DNA from: a virus | DNA length: 28,946 nt | Direction: 5' to 3' (one strand) | Virus record (IMG/VR): IMGVR_UViG_3300025108_000273 | Location: 1 to 28,946 of that record | Part shown: piece by piece, positions 13,588-19,601 of the stretch | Position numbering within the stretch: the first letter of the stretch is position 1 | Layout of the letters: each line of letters opens with the position of its first letter | Position numbers and translations under genes: made by a program | The notes under the pieces: generated by a model | Seen by the model: the letters and a program-made list of their open reading frames with translations, nothing else | Database searches by the model: none | Told to the model about the DNA's origin: nothing

Positions 13588-14274
13588 ATGGCTCTAAGCT
13601 CAGTTTCTGATGTAGAAAAAGTTCTTGGCGTCGACTTGTCTTCAAATGATGAGACAAACGTAACAAACATCTTTATACCAGCAGCAGATGCTGCTATAGA
13701 AAATTATGTTGGTTATTCTTTAAATTATGAAGCATCGATTAGCGAGACCATAGACGGTAATGCCGATGATTCTATATATTTAAAAAGAATCCCAATAGTA
13801 TCTGTAACTTCTATAGTCGAAGATGGCGTGACTCTAACAGAGGGTAATAGTGAAGATTATGTTGTTTATAAGCAATTAGGGCTTATAAAAAGAACTGGTC
13901 TTCAACAATGGAGTACACAAAGGCTCCAAAACATAGTAATAACTTACGTTGCAGGATATTCTGATTCAGAAGCAACAGCAGAAGATATCCCCGAAGATTT
14001 AAAATATATCTCTGCAAGAATCGCTGGAAGGTTATTTATATCATCAGCCTCCCTAGCAACACAACAGTCAACAGGTGAAGTATCAACTAACATTGCAGAT
14101 AACTCCACAGATTCTAAATTTCAAATGGTTAAGTCTGAAAGCTTAGGAGACTATAAAGCTGAATACGAATCAGTATTAGACCAAATGAATCAAGAAGTGC
14201 TAAATCCAGCTGACAAACAGATTTTATCTAAATATAAAAAGCAATATTTCACATCCGCCAGTATTTTAGACTAA
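13588..14274 (+). CDS. Head-tail connector, HK97 gp6-like
   Basis: The product is 228 aa. The N-terminal part matches the helical adaptor family that binds below the portal: SVSDVEKVLGVDLSS, IFIPAADAAIENYVGYSL, then a beta-hairpin with IYLKRIPIVSVTSIVEDG, and NIVITYVAGYSD followed by PEDLKYISARIAGRLF. The C-terminal 70 residues are polar and helical, an extension relative to the roughly 100-residue core. It directly follows the small basic gene. The expected next connector gene is not adjacent: 3.5 kb of accessory genes intervene before the head-tail closure gene at 17846. Confidence 0.8.
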   Translation: MALSSVSDVEKVLGVDLSSNDETNVTNIFIPAADAAIENYVGYSLNYEASISETIDGNADDSIYLKRIPIVSVTSIVEDGVTLTEGNSEDYVVYKQLGLIKRTGLQQWSTQRLQNIVITYVAGYSDSEATAEDIPEDLKYISARIAGRLFISSASLATQQSTGEVSTNIADNSTDSKFQMVKSESLGDYKAEYESVLDQMNQEVLNPADKQILSKYKKQYFTSASILD

Positions 14275-14283
14275 ACTAAGATT

Positions 14284-14469
14284 ATGGATATTGAAGTAAA
14301 TAAAGCTAAAAGAAAACAATATTTTCAAGAAATTGAAATAGAAGATTTTCTAGAAGCTGTTATAGGGCAAATGAATGCTCTTAGGATGAATAAAATAAAC
14401 CTTATACAAGATATGGATGACATTGTTAATGATTATCTAGCCGTATGTAAAAAATACCCTATTAAGTAA
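14284..14469 (+). CDS. 61-aa hypothetical protein
   Basis: The product is not recognised. It is acidic and helical (QYFQEIEIEDFLEAVIGQM, then NLIQDMDDIVNDYL), without Cys pairs. There is no clear Shine-Dalgarno; it starts 9 bp after the connector stop and ends 1 bp before the next gene, so it is probably read by reinitiation. The gene density supports it, but it could be a non-coding frame. Confidence 0.55.
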   Translation: MDIEVNKAKRKQYFQEIEIEDFLEAVIGQMNALRMNKINLIQDMDDIVNDYLAVCKKYPIK

Positions 14470-14470
14470 A

Positions 14471-14710
14471 ATGGCAAGGTATGATTACAAGTGTTCTAAA
14501 TGTGAACATGTCTTTGAGGTACAACACTCTATACACGACGAACCAAAGGTGAAATGTGAAAAATGTAAAAAATTATGTATTAGACAAATTAGCGGTAGGG
14601 TTAATCTCTATGGAACTGTTGGCATTGACTGGAATAGCAATCCTAATGGTGCTAGCCAATCAATGAAAGACCGAGCTAGAAAAGCAGCTAACAGAAAAGT
14701 TAGGTTTTAG
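14471..14710 (+). CDS. FmdB-family zinc-ribbon protein
   Basis: The product is 79 aa. It begins MARYDYKCSKCEHVFEVQHS and continues to VKCEKCKK, the classic FmdB-type zinc ribbon with two C-x2-C pairs (C8, C11 and C29, C32). The C-terminus is basic (DRARKAANRKVRF). This family is widespread in bacteria and phage head-tail clusters as a small putative regulatory or structural zinc protein whose precise function is not established. It starts right after the previous stop. Its last 11 bp overlap the 3' end of a minus-strand mini-gene, so convergent transcription units meet here. Confidence 0.8.
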   Translation: MARYDYKCSKCEHVFEVQHSIHDEPKVKCEKCKKLCIRQISGRVNLYGTVGIDWNSNPNGASQSMKDRARKAANRKVRF

Positions 14711-14786
14711 ATAAGTTTTCGCAGACAGCACAGACTACTTTACCTTCTGGCACTGGTCTTCCGCAATCTAAACAATTAAACATCAT
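14700..14786 (-). CDS. 28-aa zinc-knuckle mini-protein
   Basis: The frame begins with two ATG codons and reads MMFNCLDCGRPVPEGKVVC followed by AVCENLSKT. The CxxC-GRPVPEG-xxx-CxxC spacing is just like a minimal zinc ribbon, which is unlikely in random sequence. It overlaps the 3' end of the SET gene by 11 bp on the same strand and the FmdB gene by 11 bp on the other. No clear Shine-Dalgarno is seen, so it would depend on coupling to the SET gene. Confidence 0.5.
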   Translation of the reverse strand: MMFNCLDCGRPVPEGKVVCAVCENLSKT

Positions 14787-15078
14787 ATAAAGTATATTTT
14801 AGCAGGATTTCTTCGTCTGGCATGACGTCTTTATTTATTAGTAAATAATAATATTGGCCGATTTGTATTAATTCACTATTAGGTTCGTTACTGTGGTTTA
14901 TAAAACCACCTAAAGGAGTTCTTATTCTCTTATCTTCAAAATCAGTGTTTTCTACATGAGACACACCCAAGTTTGTCCCTTTAGAAATTATTTGAGTCGA
15001 GAATAGGCCTAAGCCCTCAATAGGAGAGTTTTTAACGGTCACTTCATAAGGAAGGGGCCGATAGTTATCTCTTTCCAT
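14776..15078 (-). CDS. SET-domain protein (putative protein lysine methyltransferase)
   Basis: The product is 100 aa. SET enzymes transfer methyl from S-adenosylmethionine to protein lysines. Hallmarks are IEGLGLFS (20-27, cofactor-binding loop), GGFINHSNEPN (57-67, the NHS motif of the pseudoknot) and EEILLKYTLY (89-98, with the catalytic-site Tyr). It is shorter than cellular SET proteins and has no post-SET cysteines, so it is close to a minimal domain. The target is unknown and could be a virion or host protein. It is the fourth gene of a minus-strand cluster inside the structural region, 14 bp overlapping a 31-aa frame upstream, without a strong Shine-Dalgarno. Confidence 0.8.
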   Translation of the reverse strand: MERDNYRPLPYEVTVKNSPIEGLGLFSTQIISKGTNLGVSHVENTDFEDKRIRTPLGGFINHSNEPNSELIQIGQYYYLLINKDVMPDEEILLKYTLYDV

Positions 15079-15160
15079 TTTCTCTGTCTTTCAAAGATTT
15101 ATACATTTCTTTACTAAGAGATTTGTATAATAATTTCTTACTTTTTCTAGAATCCTTCAT
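15065..15160 (-). CDS. 31-aa lysine-rich micro-protein
   Basis: The start is set by GAGGTGGAG just before the ATG, a strong site located inside the 3' end of the transglycosylase gene. The peptide MKDSRKSKKLLYKSLSKEM and the rest are highly basic and helical. It overlaps genes on both sides by 14 bp. It may be a real peptide or mainly a coupling device that carries ribosomes from the lytic gene to the SET gene. Confidence 0.5.
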   Translation of the reverse strand: MKDSRKSKKLLYKSLSKEMYKSLKDRENGKR

Positions 15161-15686
15161 CTCTCCACCTCTTTTCGTAATACTTAGGATTTCCCCAACA
15201 CCACTTACTTGAATTCCAATCTCTAAAAGTAACTTTACTATAAGTATCTTCTGCAAGATGCGATGCCATTTTAATATTATAGTATGGAACATATTGAACT
15301 TGTTTAGCTTGCAAGAATCTTTCGTCTACACCAAGGAGTGGCCCTTCATACGGTTGCCCGTGATGAAGGATAACCCACTCGTCCCACGCAGGTAAATCAT
15401 TTTTCTCTGCTATCCAATTCCATGTTGATGGAATAAACTGCATAACACCAGAATCATCATCTTCACTACGGTAGGCATTTCCCTTACCGCGACTCTCACA
15501 CCAACCAATTCTTACGGCTGTGTATAAATTTTCTTTATCAAAGTGTTCAACATAATGTGGTAAATGAACCACCATAGAATATGGAACCTTATCAATACAT
15601 GTTCTAATTTGGTTCATATTATTAATTGAGGGTATACCATCCCCATTGCTAAAACTAGCTAAGAATATTAAACAACTTGTAATCAT
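15147..15686 (-). CDS. Lysozyme-like lytic transglycosylase
   Basis: The product is 179 aa. It probably cleaves peptidoglycan during lysis or entry. The fold is indicated by YTAVRIGWCESRG with the catalytic Glu at 64, followed by SGVMQFIPSTW (79-89), the standard SLT/goose-type lysozyme sequence, and a C-terminal Trp/Cys segment, DWNSSKWCWGNP. The N-terminus (MITSCLIFLASFSNG) is hydrophobic and could act as a weak signal or signal-arrest sequence, though it lacks Lys or Arg. The start codon has no good Shine-Dalgarno, lies 6 nt after a -10 element and falls inside a 9-bp hairpin, so expression may be leaderless or structurally controlled. Being alone on the minus strand within late genes is unusual. 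Confidence 0.85.
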   Translation of the reverse strand: MITSCLIFLASFSNGDGIPSINNMNQIRTCIDKVPYSMVVHLPHYVEHFDKENLYTAVRIGWCESRGKGNAYRSEDDDSGVMQFIPSTWNWIAEKNDLPAWDEWVILHHGQPYEGPLLGVDERFLQAKQVQYVPYYNIKMASHLAEDTYSKVTFRDWNSSKWCWGNPKYYEKRWRDEGF

Positions 15687-15721
15687 GCTTCTATGTTATG
15701 GTACTAGAAGCATTAAGTCAA
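15685..15721 (-). promoter_or_regulatory. Promoter at the transglycosylase start codon, inside a hairpin
   Basis: On the minus strand TTGACT (complement of 15716-15721), a 17-bp spacer and TAACAT (complement of 15693-15698) put the start site at about 15686, the A of the ATG. The same stretch holds a perfect 9-bp inverted repeat, ATGCTTCTA (15685-15693) and TAGAAGCAT (15705-15713). The repeat covers the start codon and -10, so it may act as DNA operator, or as an RNA hairpin in readthrough transcripts from the upstream gene. Confidence 0.5.
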
Positions 15722-15948
15722 GTATCTAATTTTTTAGTCGCATCAGCTAAAGCATTATCTTTAGAGTTACCGACACCGTAAGCTAGTTGCTTGTAATCAA
15801 CTTTGCCTCTAGCATTAGTAACTTTTTCGAAGATATTAGCTTCATGGCTCAGCATATAATCATTCCATTCTACGGAATACACTAAACCATCTTTTTCAAA
15901 ACTTTCGTCTTGAAAAACTGGTGCAACATCATGTCTCATGTCTACCAT
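15718..15948 (-). CDS. 76-aa hypothetical protein, first gene of minus-strand cluster
   Basis: The product is not recognised. It contains a strand-like region with FEKDGLVYSVEW followed by DYMLSHEANIFEKVTNARGK and a helical C-terminus with DNALADATKK; the overall charge is near neutral. The frame is open further upstream to 16026, but that part runs through promoter and operator DNA. The ATG at 15948 lies 6 nt after a perfect extended -10 and has no Shine-Dalgarno, so a leaderless mRNA is likely (a second ATG at 15939 is possible). It is controlled from the twin-operator region. Confidence 0.55.
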   Translation of the reverse strand: MVDMRHDVAPVFQDESFEKDGLVYSVEWNDYMLSHEANIFEKVTNARGKVDYKQLAYGVGNSKDNALADATKKLDT

Positions 15949-15954
15949 GCTTTT

Positions 15955-15963
15955 ATTATACCA
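15955..15963 (-). promoter_or_regulatory. Extended -10 promoter TGGTATAAT, leaderless geometry
   Basis: On the minus strand TG-G-TATAAT ends 6 nt before the ATG at 15948. The -35 region (about 15978-15983, TTATGT) is poor and is covered by operator O1 at 15967-15987. Confidence 0.55.
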
Positions 15964-15966
15964 TAT

Positions 15967-15987
15967 TTTGTTACATGACATAACAAA
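15967..15987. promoter_or_regulatory. Operator O1, 21-bp dyad
   Basis: Half-sites TTTGTTA (15967-15973) and TAACAAA (15981-15987) are perfect reverse complements separated by CATGACA. It covers the spacer and -35 of the leftward promoter. It matches O2 at 16 of 21 positions, and two of the differences (positions 6 and 16) are compensatory, preserving the dyad. Confidence 0.65.
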
Positions 15988-15996
15988 TAAAGATAA

Positions 15997-16017
15997 TTTG
16001 TCACATAATTTGACAAA
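15997..16017. promoter_or_regulatory. Operator O2, 21-bp dyad
   Basis: Half-sites TTTGTCA (15997-16003) and TGACAAA (16011-16017) are perfect reverse complements separated by CATAATT. It overlaps the whole -35 of the rightward promoter. Its centre is 30 bp from that of O1, roughly three helical turns, which would allow side-by-side cooperative binding. Confidence 0.65.
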
Positions 16018-16037
16018 CTTTATCATTTCCGTATAAT
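16010..16037 (+). promoter_or_regulatory. Consensus sigma70 promoter, rightward
   Basis: TTGACA (16010-16015), a 16-bp spacer and TATAAT (16032-16037) make this the closest match to consensus in the window. The predicted start is near 16044. The -35 lies inside operator O2, so a bound protein should repress it. Confidence 0.75.
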
Positions 16038-16070
16038 GGAATTATACATTAAATAAGGAGATACAAGGAA

Positions 16071-16343
16071 ATGACTGAAAATAACCAAATTGAAGTTGAG
16101 TATTATGTGACAAAAAACTCAACAGAACTAGAAAAATTACATCCATTTAGACCAGTTTCAAGCCAACTCTATGATAAAGGAGTTGCCTATATCGAGCGTG
16201 AGTCTCAGCAAGATATAGTTACCATTCAAGAATGGTTAAACAAACAAACGAGACTGCATAACAATAAAAGGTCTTCACAAGAAAAGAGTGAATTCCGCTT
16301 TGTGTATCGTCAAGGTACATATCTTTCAGAGGAGGAAGAATAA
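16071..16343 (+). CDS. 90-aa hypothetical protein under the rightward promoter
   Basis: The product is not recognised. It begins MTENNQIEVEYYVTKNSTELE and has a strand-rich N-terminal half, a central helix (DIVTIQEWLNKQT), a basic patch (HNNKRSS) and an acidic end. No convincing helix-turn-helix is visible. AGGAG (16056-16060) precedes the ATG. As the first gene downstream of operator O2, it is one candidate for an autoregulator, but only by position. The next gene follows after 1 bp. Confidence 0.65.
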   Translation: MTENNQIEVEYYVTKNSTELEKLHPFRPVSSQLYDKGVAYIERESQQDIVTIQEWLNKQTRLHNNKRSSQEKSEFRFVYRQGTYLSEEEE

Positions 16344-16344
16344 T

Positions 16345-16956
16345 ATGAATAAAAAATATACTTGGTCATCCGACGATGGCCCACAATCCGCAATAGTTGA
16401 CAGACTTGCAAAGCAAACCTTGCAAGTTCTTAAAACAGTAGAAGAGTCTGATGTAAAAGACTTATCTGTTGCTGGCTTAAAGAGAAGCATCTTTGATGTT
16501 AAATCTTTTGAGCTTTGGTCACAAGATGTGCCAGAAATAAAAGAGCTACAGATTGGTGACACCTTTGAAGTGCCTCACTATGTGTATCGTCCTTACAGTG
16601 GCAGGAAGGCAAGCTACGATGTTTGTAATGCTGAGTTCACAGTGTTGGACAAAAAGATTCACAAAAGCGTAACTGAGGTCTTGAATGCTGATGGCACCAA
16701 GTTCAACAAGCGTAAGTATGAGAAGACTTATGTTTTGCTTGAGTCCACTAAAGAAAGGCATAAAGGACCAGACACTTGGTTCGAAAGATGCTCTAATTTC
16801 TCTGCACGCAGAGAGAATGGTGGTTACTACTATCCGCTTAAGAAAAAGAAACAGCAATGGGTATCTCAAGAAGAGATTCTCAGAATGTTTCTAAAAGACG
16901 GTGGGTTGTGTCCACTAAAACGTCGTAAGCAGAGCTGTAGATATTGCGACGCTTAA
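16345..16956 (+). CDS. Hypothetical protein with C-terminal Cys cluster
   Basis: The product is 203 aa and not recognised. The N-terminal half is helical (VDRLAKQTLQVLKTVEE), the middle is strand-rich (IGDTFEVPHYVYRPY, FTVLDKKIHKS) and the basic C-terminus carries CPLKRRKQSCRYCDA, whose Cys residues (three within about 13 residues) could join another upstream Cys in a zinc site. AGGAGG (16329-16334) sets the start at 16345; the frame extends further upstream without such a site. A strong terminator follows at 16977, so this two-gene unit is self-contained. Confidence 0.65.
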   Translation: MNKKYTWSSDDGPQSAIVDRLAKQTLQVLKTVEESDVKDLSVAGLKRSIFDVKSFELWSQDVPEIKELQIGDTFEVPHYVYRPYSGRKASYDVCNAEFTVLDKKIHKSVTEVLNADGTKFNKRKYEKTYVLLESTKERHKGPDTWFERCSNFSARRENGGYYYPLKKKKQQWVSQEEILRMFLKDGGLCPLKRRKQSCRYCDA

Positions 16957-16976
16957 TTTACAAATCTAATAATCAG

Positions 16977-17005
16977 AGGGGCTTGCTTGACAAGCCCTTC
17001 TTTTT
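16977..17005 (+). terminator. Rho-independent terminator
   Basis: AGGGGCTTG (16977-16985) pairs with CAAGCCCTT (16991-16999), nine pairs with one G-U and a 5-nt loop CTTGA, followed by C and five T. It ends the 16071-16956 unit. Confidence 0.85.
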
Positions 17006-17035
17006 ACCTTAATATATAAATGATGAGAGGAGTAT

Positions 17036-17764
17036 ATGAGAGAATATACATTTAACAAAACAGACTTAATGGAAGATATTATGGTTAAGCCATGGGAAGA
17101 CAATGTTTCATTAGGAAATAAATATAACATATCAAGAGAACGAGTTAGACAGATGAGAATTTTATTTCAGCTACCTTCTGTAACTGAAGCAAAAGAAGAT
17201 TGGTTTAAACAAAACTTTAATATGTTTATTGAAAAAGCAAAAGATGGTAAGTTTGTGTGGAACAGTGATTTCATGTTGGAGTTTCCGTTATCTGCAAAGT
17301 TAGCTAAAGACTTACTAGAGAAAAATCCACAAATGAAGAAGTCTTATTATGATGAAGGCGTAGAGATTTACAAAGACAAAGTAGAAAATCCAACTGCTAA
17401 GAAATGTTTACTCTGTAAAGAAATAATAAACATAGAAAATTTCTATAAATCCCCTTCAGATAAAACAAAAGATGGTTATGCAAGAAGTTGTATTAGTTGC
17501 GTTAAAGAAAACGTAAGCAAGCATTATGAGATAAGAAAGCAGAAAGCAAAACTAATACCAGACTTTAAAAAATGTTCTGCAGTTCCCGAAGTAGGTGAGT
17601 TACCTAAATCAGAATTCAGAAAAATGTCTAGTGCTAATAGTGGGCTACAACCACAATGTTCTGTATTTCAAGACTTCTATATTAAGTTTAGAAAAAACAA
17701 TAATGCGGAAGGGGCTAGAGACTTAGCACGTCAAGCAACCATCTGGTATTACGAAAAAATATGA
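17036..17764 (+). CDS. Helix-turn-helix plus zinc-ribbon protein
   Basis: The product is 242 aa. Residues about 22-42 (DNVSLGNKYNISRERVRQMR) closely resemble the DNA-recognition helix-turn-helix of sigma factor region 4 (typically ..SRERVRQIE..). Residues 124-155 carry CLLC and CISC separated by 24 residues with FYKSPSDKTKDGYARS, the layout of HNH/endonuclease VII-type zinc ribbons, though no clear HNH catalytic histidine follows; only H163 is close. GAGAGGAG precedes the ATG. It stands alone between two terminators. It could be a transcription regulator, possibly acting at the dyad operators 1 kb upstream, or a sequence-specific nuclease. Confidence 0.65.
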   Translation: MREYTFNKTDLMEDIMVKPWEDNVSLGNKYNISRERVRQMRILFQLPSVTEAKEDWFKQNFNMFIEKAKDGKFVWNSDFMLEFPLSAKLAKDLLEKNPQMKKSYYDEGVEIYKDKVENPTAKKCLLCKEIINIENFYKSPSDKTKDGYARSCISCVKENVSKHYEIRKQKAKLIPDFKKCSAVPEVGELPKSEFRKMSSANSGLQPQCSVFQDFYIKFRKNNNAEGARDLARQATIWYYEKI

Positions 17765-17770
17765 TATAAT
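17762..17770 (+). promoter_or_regulatory. Extended -10 promoter TGATATAAT overlapping a stop codon
   Basis: TG-A-TATAAT begins within the TGA of the preceding gene. No good -35 is seen. A start near 17777 would give about 45 nt before the hairpin at 17795-17814, the same arrangement and 9-mer as at 1753-1812. Confidence 0.45.
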
Positions 17771-17794
17771 AGAAGTTCATCATGTCTATGTCAC

Positions 17795-17823
17795 AGCCGA
17801 CCCTATGGTCGGTTTTGGCATTT
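17795..17823 (+). terminator. Terminator-like hairpin
   Basis: AGCCGACC (17795-17802) pairs with GGTCGGTT (17807-17814), eight pairs with one G-U and loop CTAT, followed by TT-GGCA-TTTT. It separates the accessory block from the resumed head-tail genes. Confidence 0.6.
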
Positions 17824-17830
17824 TATGGCG

Positions 17831-17839
17831 TGCTAAAAT
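17831..17839 (+). promoter_or_regulatory. Extended -10 ahead of the head-tail closure gene, leaderless geometry
   Basis: TG-C-TAAAAT ends 6 nt before the GTG start at 17846, and there is no Shine-Dalgarno. It lies just after a terminator, so the tail operon needs a promoter here. Confidence 0.5.
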
Positions 17840-17845
17840 GATAAT

Positions 17846-18187
17846 GTGCCAAACATTACAACATCATTATTAAACGAAAGCGTTACTATCCAGAGACTCT
17901 CTGGTTCTTCTGTTGATGACAGAGGATTATCAACTGCAACGTTTGCTGACGTATCAACAACACAAGCTAGAATTGTTAGAAATAATTCTGTATCAGAAGC
18001 AAGAGGCACATCTAGAGTTTCAGATAACACGGAATTTGCAGTAATAGTACAAGGTAATGTTGATGTCACAGTTAAAGACCGAATCAAAGTTGGTTCTGAT
18101 TATTATGAAATAGAATCTGTAAATGATACAAAAGATAGATTTGGAAATACTTTTTATAAAGAAATAAGAATGCAGTCTGGTTTCTAA
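17846..18187 (+). CDS. Head-tail closure / adaptor protein
   Basis: The product is 113 aa. It is a small beta-rich protein with the head-tail joining family pattern: SVTIQRLSGSSVDDRG, then a strand-loop part, VTVKDRIKVGSDYYEIESVNDT and RFGNTFYKEIRMQ. In HK97/SPP1-type phages this protein closes the connector under the portal and gates DNA exit. It uses a GTG start with no Shine-Dalgarno but a -10 six bases upstream. It is the first gene of the resumed morphogenesis operon and ends in a TAATG overlap with the next gene. Confidence 0.75.
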   Translation: MPNITTSLLNESVTIQRLSGSSVDDRGLSTATFADVSTTQARIVRNNSVSEARGTSRVSDNTEFAVIVQGNVDVTVKDRIKVGSDYYEIESVNDTKDRFGNTFYKEIRMQSGF

Positions 18188-19152
18188 TGGCTAAATCAAT
18201 CATTAAAGGTGTAATCGTAAAAGCAGTAAATGAAAGACGCATACCTATGCGAACTCTCAGAAACTTAAATGGTTCTATACCTCGTTACATGAATGTACCT
18301 AGAAACATAAATGAAATATCAAAAGTCCGAAGTTCTTTGTATACATTTTCTGTTGCAGCTGGTGACGTTACTTCTATGGTGCCAGGCAAGTTTATGCCTA
18401 AAATTAGAAACAATTCATTACAGATAGCACGAGCACTTGGTGACTTTAATGCATTACAGAAAACCTACGCTAGAGCTATGGGACAAGATGTTGCGGGTGG
18501 TTTCGGACAAAGGTTTTTAAGAAGGACAACTGGTAGAGGAGCGGGTTCTATTGTTAGAAGAGTGCCAGGCGATAATCCAGCATCTCGTATGCTTAGGTCA
18601 AGAATGGGTGCTCATTTTCAGAGAGCACAAAATAAACTATTTAATACTGGTACTAAGTCCGTTCAAGTAAAAGGAAGAGCTCAAATAAACGGACCAAAAG
18701 CAAATCATTACATTGGAAATAAGTACGAAGACTTCTTATTTAAGTTTGCAACAGACTTTGCAACAGAAGTACAAAGATACACACCAATAAAAACTGGTGC
18801 ATTGATTAGGTCTATAAAAGTAAGTAATAAAAATTTATCAAGTAAAGAAAATGAAATAGCAGTCACAATGGGTGATGAAACAGCATTTTATGCACCAGCA
18901 GTTGAGTATGGTAGAGGAGCTGGATATGAAGGAACCTTTCCAGCTTTAGGAAAAACAGAAAACCCTCCAAGTGGAAGTATGGCTGGAAGATTATCAAACT
19001 ACAAAGGCTTTCAACCAGCAAGAGCACCTCTTCGTAAGGGTGCTATCTCTATTACAGCAAAATATAGAGGAAGACTAAAAGAAACAAGTGGGATTAAAGC
19101 TACAAAAATAGCTCCCCATTTACGAAGTAGTGTTAAAGGAGTATTCGGATAA
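18187..19152 (+). CDS. HK97 gp10-like tail/neck protein with N-terminal extension
   Basis: The product is 321 aa, about twice the usual size. The family core is at about 195-300: VQRYTPIKTGALIRSIKV, then FYAPAVEYGRG and FQPARAPLRKGA, the conserved YTPxxTG / YA..VEYG / PARP pattern. The first 190 residues are basic, Arg- and Gly-rich (QRFLRRTTGRGAGSIVRR) and not recognised; they may be a phage-specific insertion. It is overlapped by TAATG with the genes on both sides and likely helps join the tail to the head. Confidence 0.78.
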   Translation: MAKSIIKGVIVKAVNERRIPMRTLRNLNGSIPRYMNVPRNINEISKVRSSLYTFSVAAGDVTSMVPGKFMPKIRNNSLQIARALGDFNALQKTYARAMGQDVAGGFGQRFLRRTTGRGAGSIVRRVPGDNPASRMLRSRMGAHFQRAQNKLFNTGTKSVQVKGRAQINGPKANHYIGNKYEDFLFKFATDFATEVQRYTPIKTGALIRSIKVSNKNLSSKENEIAVTMGDETAFYAPAVEYGRGAGYEGTFPALGKTENPPSGSMAGRLSNYKGFQPARAPLRKGAISITAKYRGRLKETSGIKATKIAPHLRSSVKGVFG

Positions 19153-19601
19153 TGGCACAGAATTTACCAGACGCAGAAATCATAGCTAGAAGTTGGGCAT
19201 TAAGTAAAACTTCTATAACAGACTTAGTAGGAACTAAAGTCGCAACAAGACTACCTCAAGATGCAGAAATGCCTTTTCTAGTAATAACTAGATTAGGAGG
19301 AACTCCTCAAGCAGGAGAAGCACTTATTGATGAAGCCTTGTTACAACTTGATTGCTACGCAGGAAAATATGCAACATCAGATACAAAAGGTCAGCCAGAT
19401 TTTGCTAATGCTTATGCTTTGGCTAGTGCTGTTTATACAGAAGCATTTGACCAATATCCAGAAATATTTGAGTCTGCAGGTGGCGTTACAGCAAAGGTAA
19501 GTGGATTTACTGTTGCTAATGGTCCACAACGCATTGACGAGCCAGAGCTCGGATTAGCACGCTATACTATAGATATAGTAATGATTTACGGAGCGAAATA
19601 A
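19152..19601 (+). CDS. Tail terminator protein
   Basis: The product is 149 aa. The order of elements, MPFLVITRLGGTP, then ALLQLDCYAGKY, NAYALASAVYTEAF, and a C-terminal strand with ELGLARYTIDIVMIYG, fits the gpU/DUF3168-like tail terminator family, which caps the tail tube and provides the head-joining surface. Its position between the gp10-like protein and the tail tube gene is the usual one. It starts in a TAATG overlap. Confidence 0.78.
   Translation: MAQNLPDAEIIARSWALSKTSITDLVGTKVATRLPQDAEMPFLVITRLGGTPQAGEALIDEALLQLDCYAGKYATSDTKGQPDFANAYALASAVYTEAFDQYPEIFESAGGVTAKVSGFTVANGPQRIDEPELGLARYTIDIVMIYGAK

Noticed and set aside
15161-15292. Longer form of the 31-aa lysine-rich frame
   Set aside because: It would lie wholly inside the transglycosylase gene, while the ATG at 15160 has a strong GAGGTGGAG site.
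15949-16026. Longer N-terminus for the gene at 15718-15948
   Set aside because: That stretch contains the -10, both operators in part and the divergent control region. The shorter start sits at leaderless spacing.
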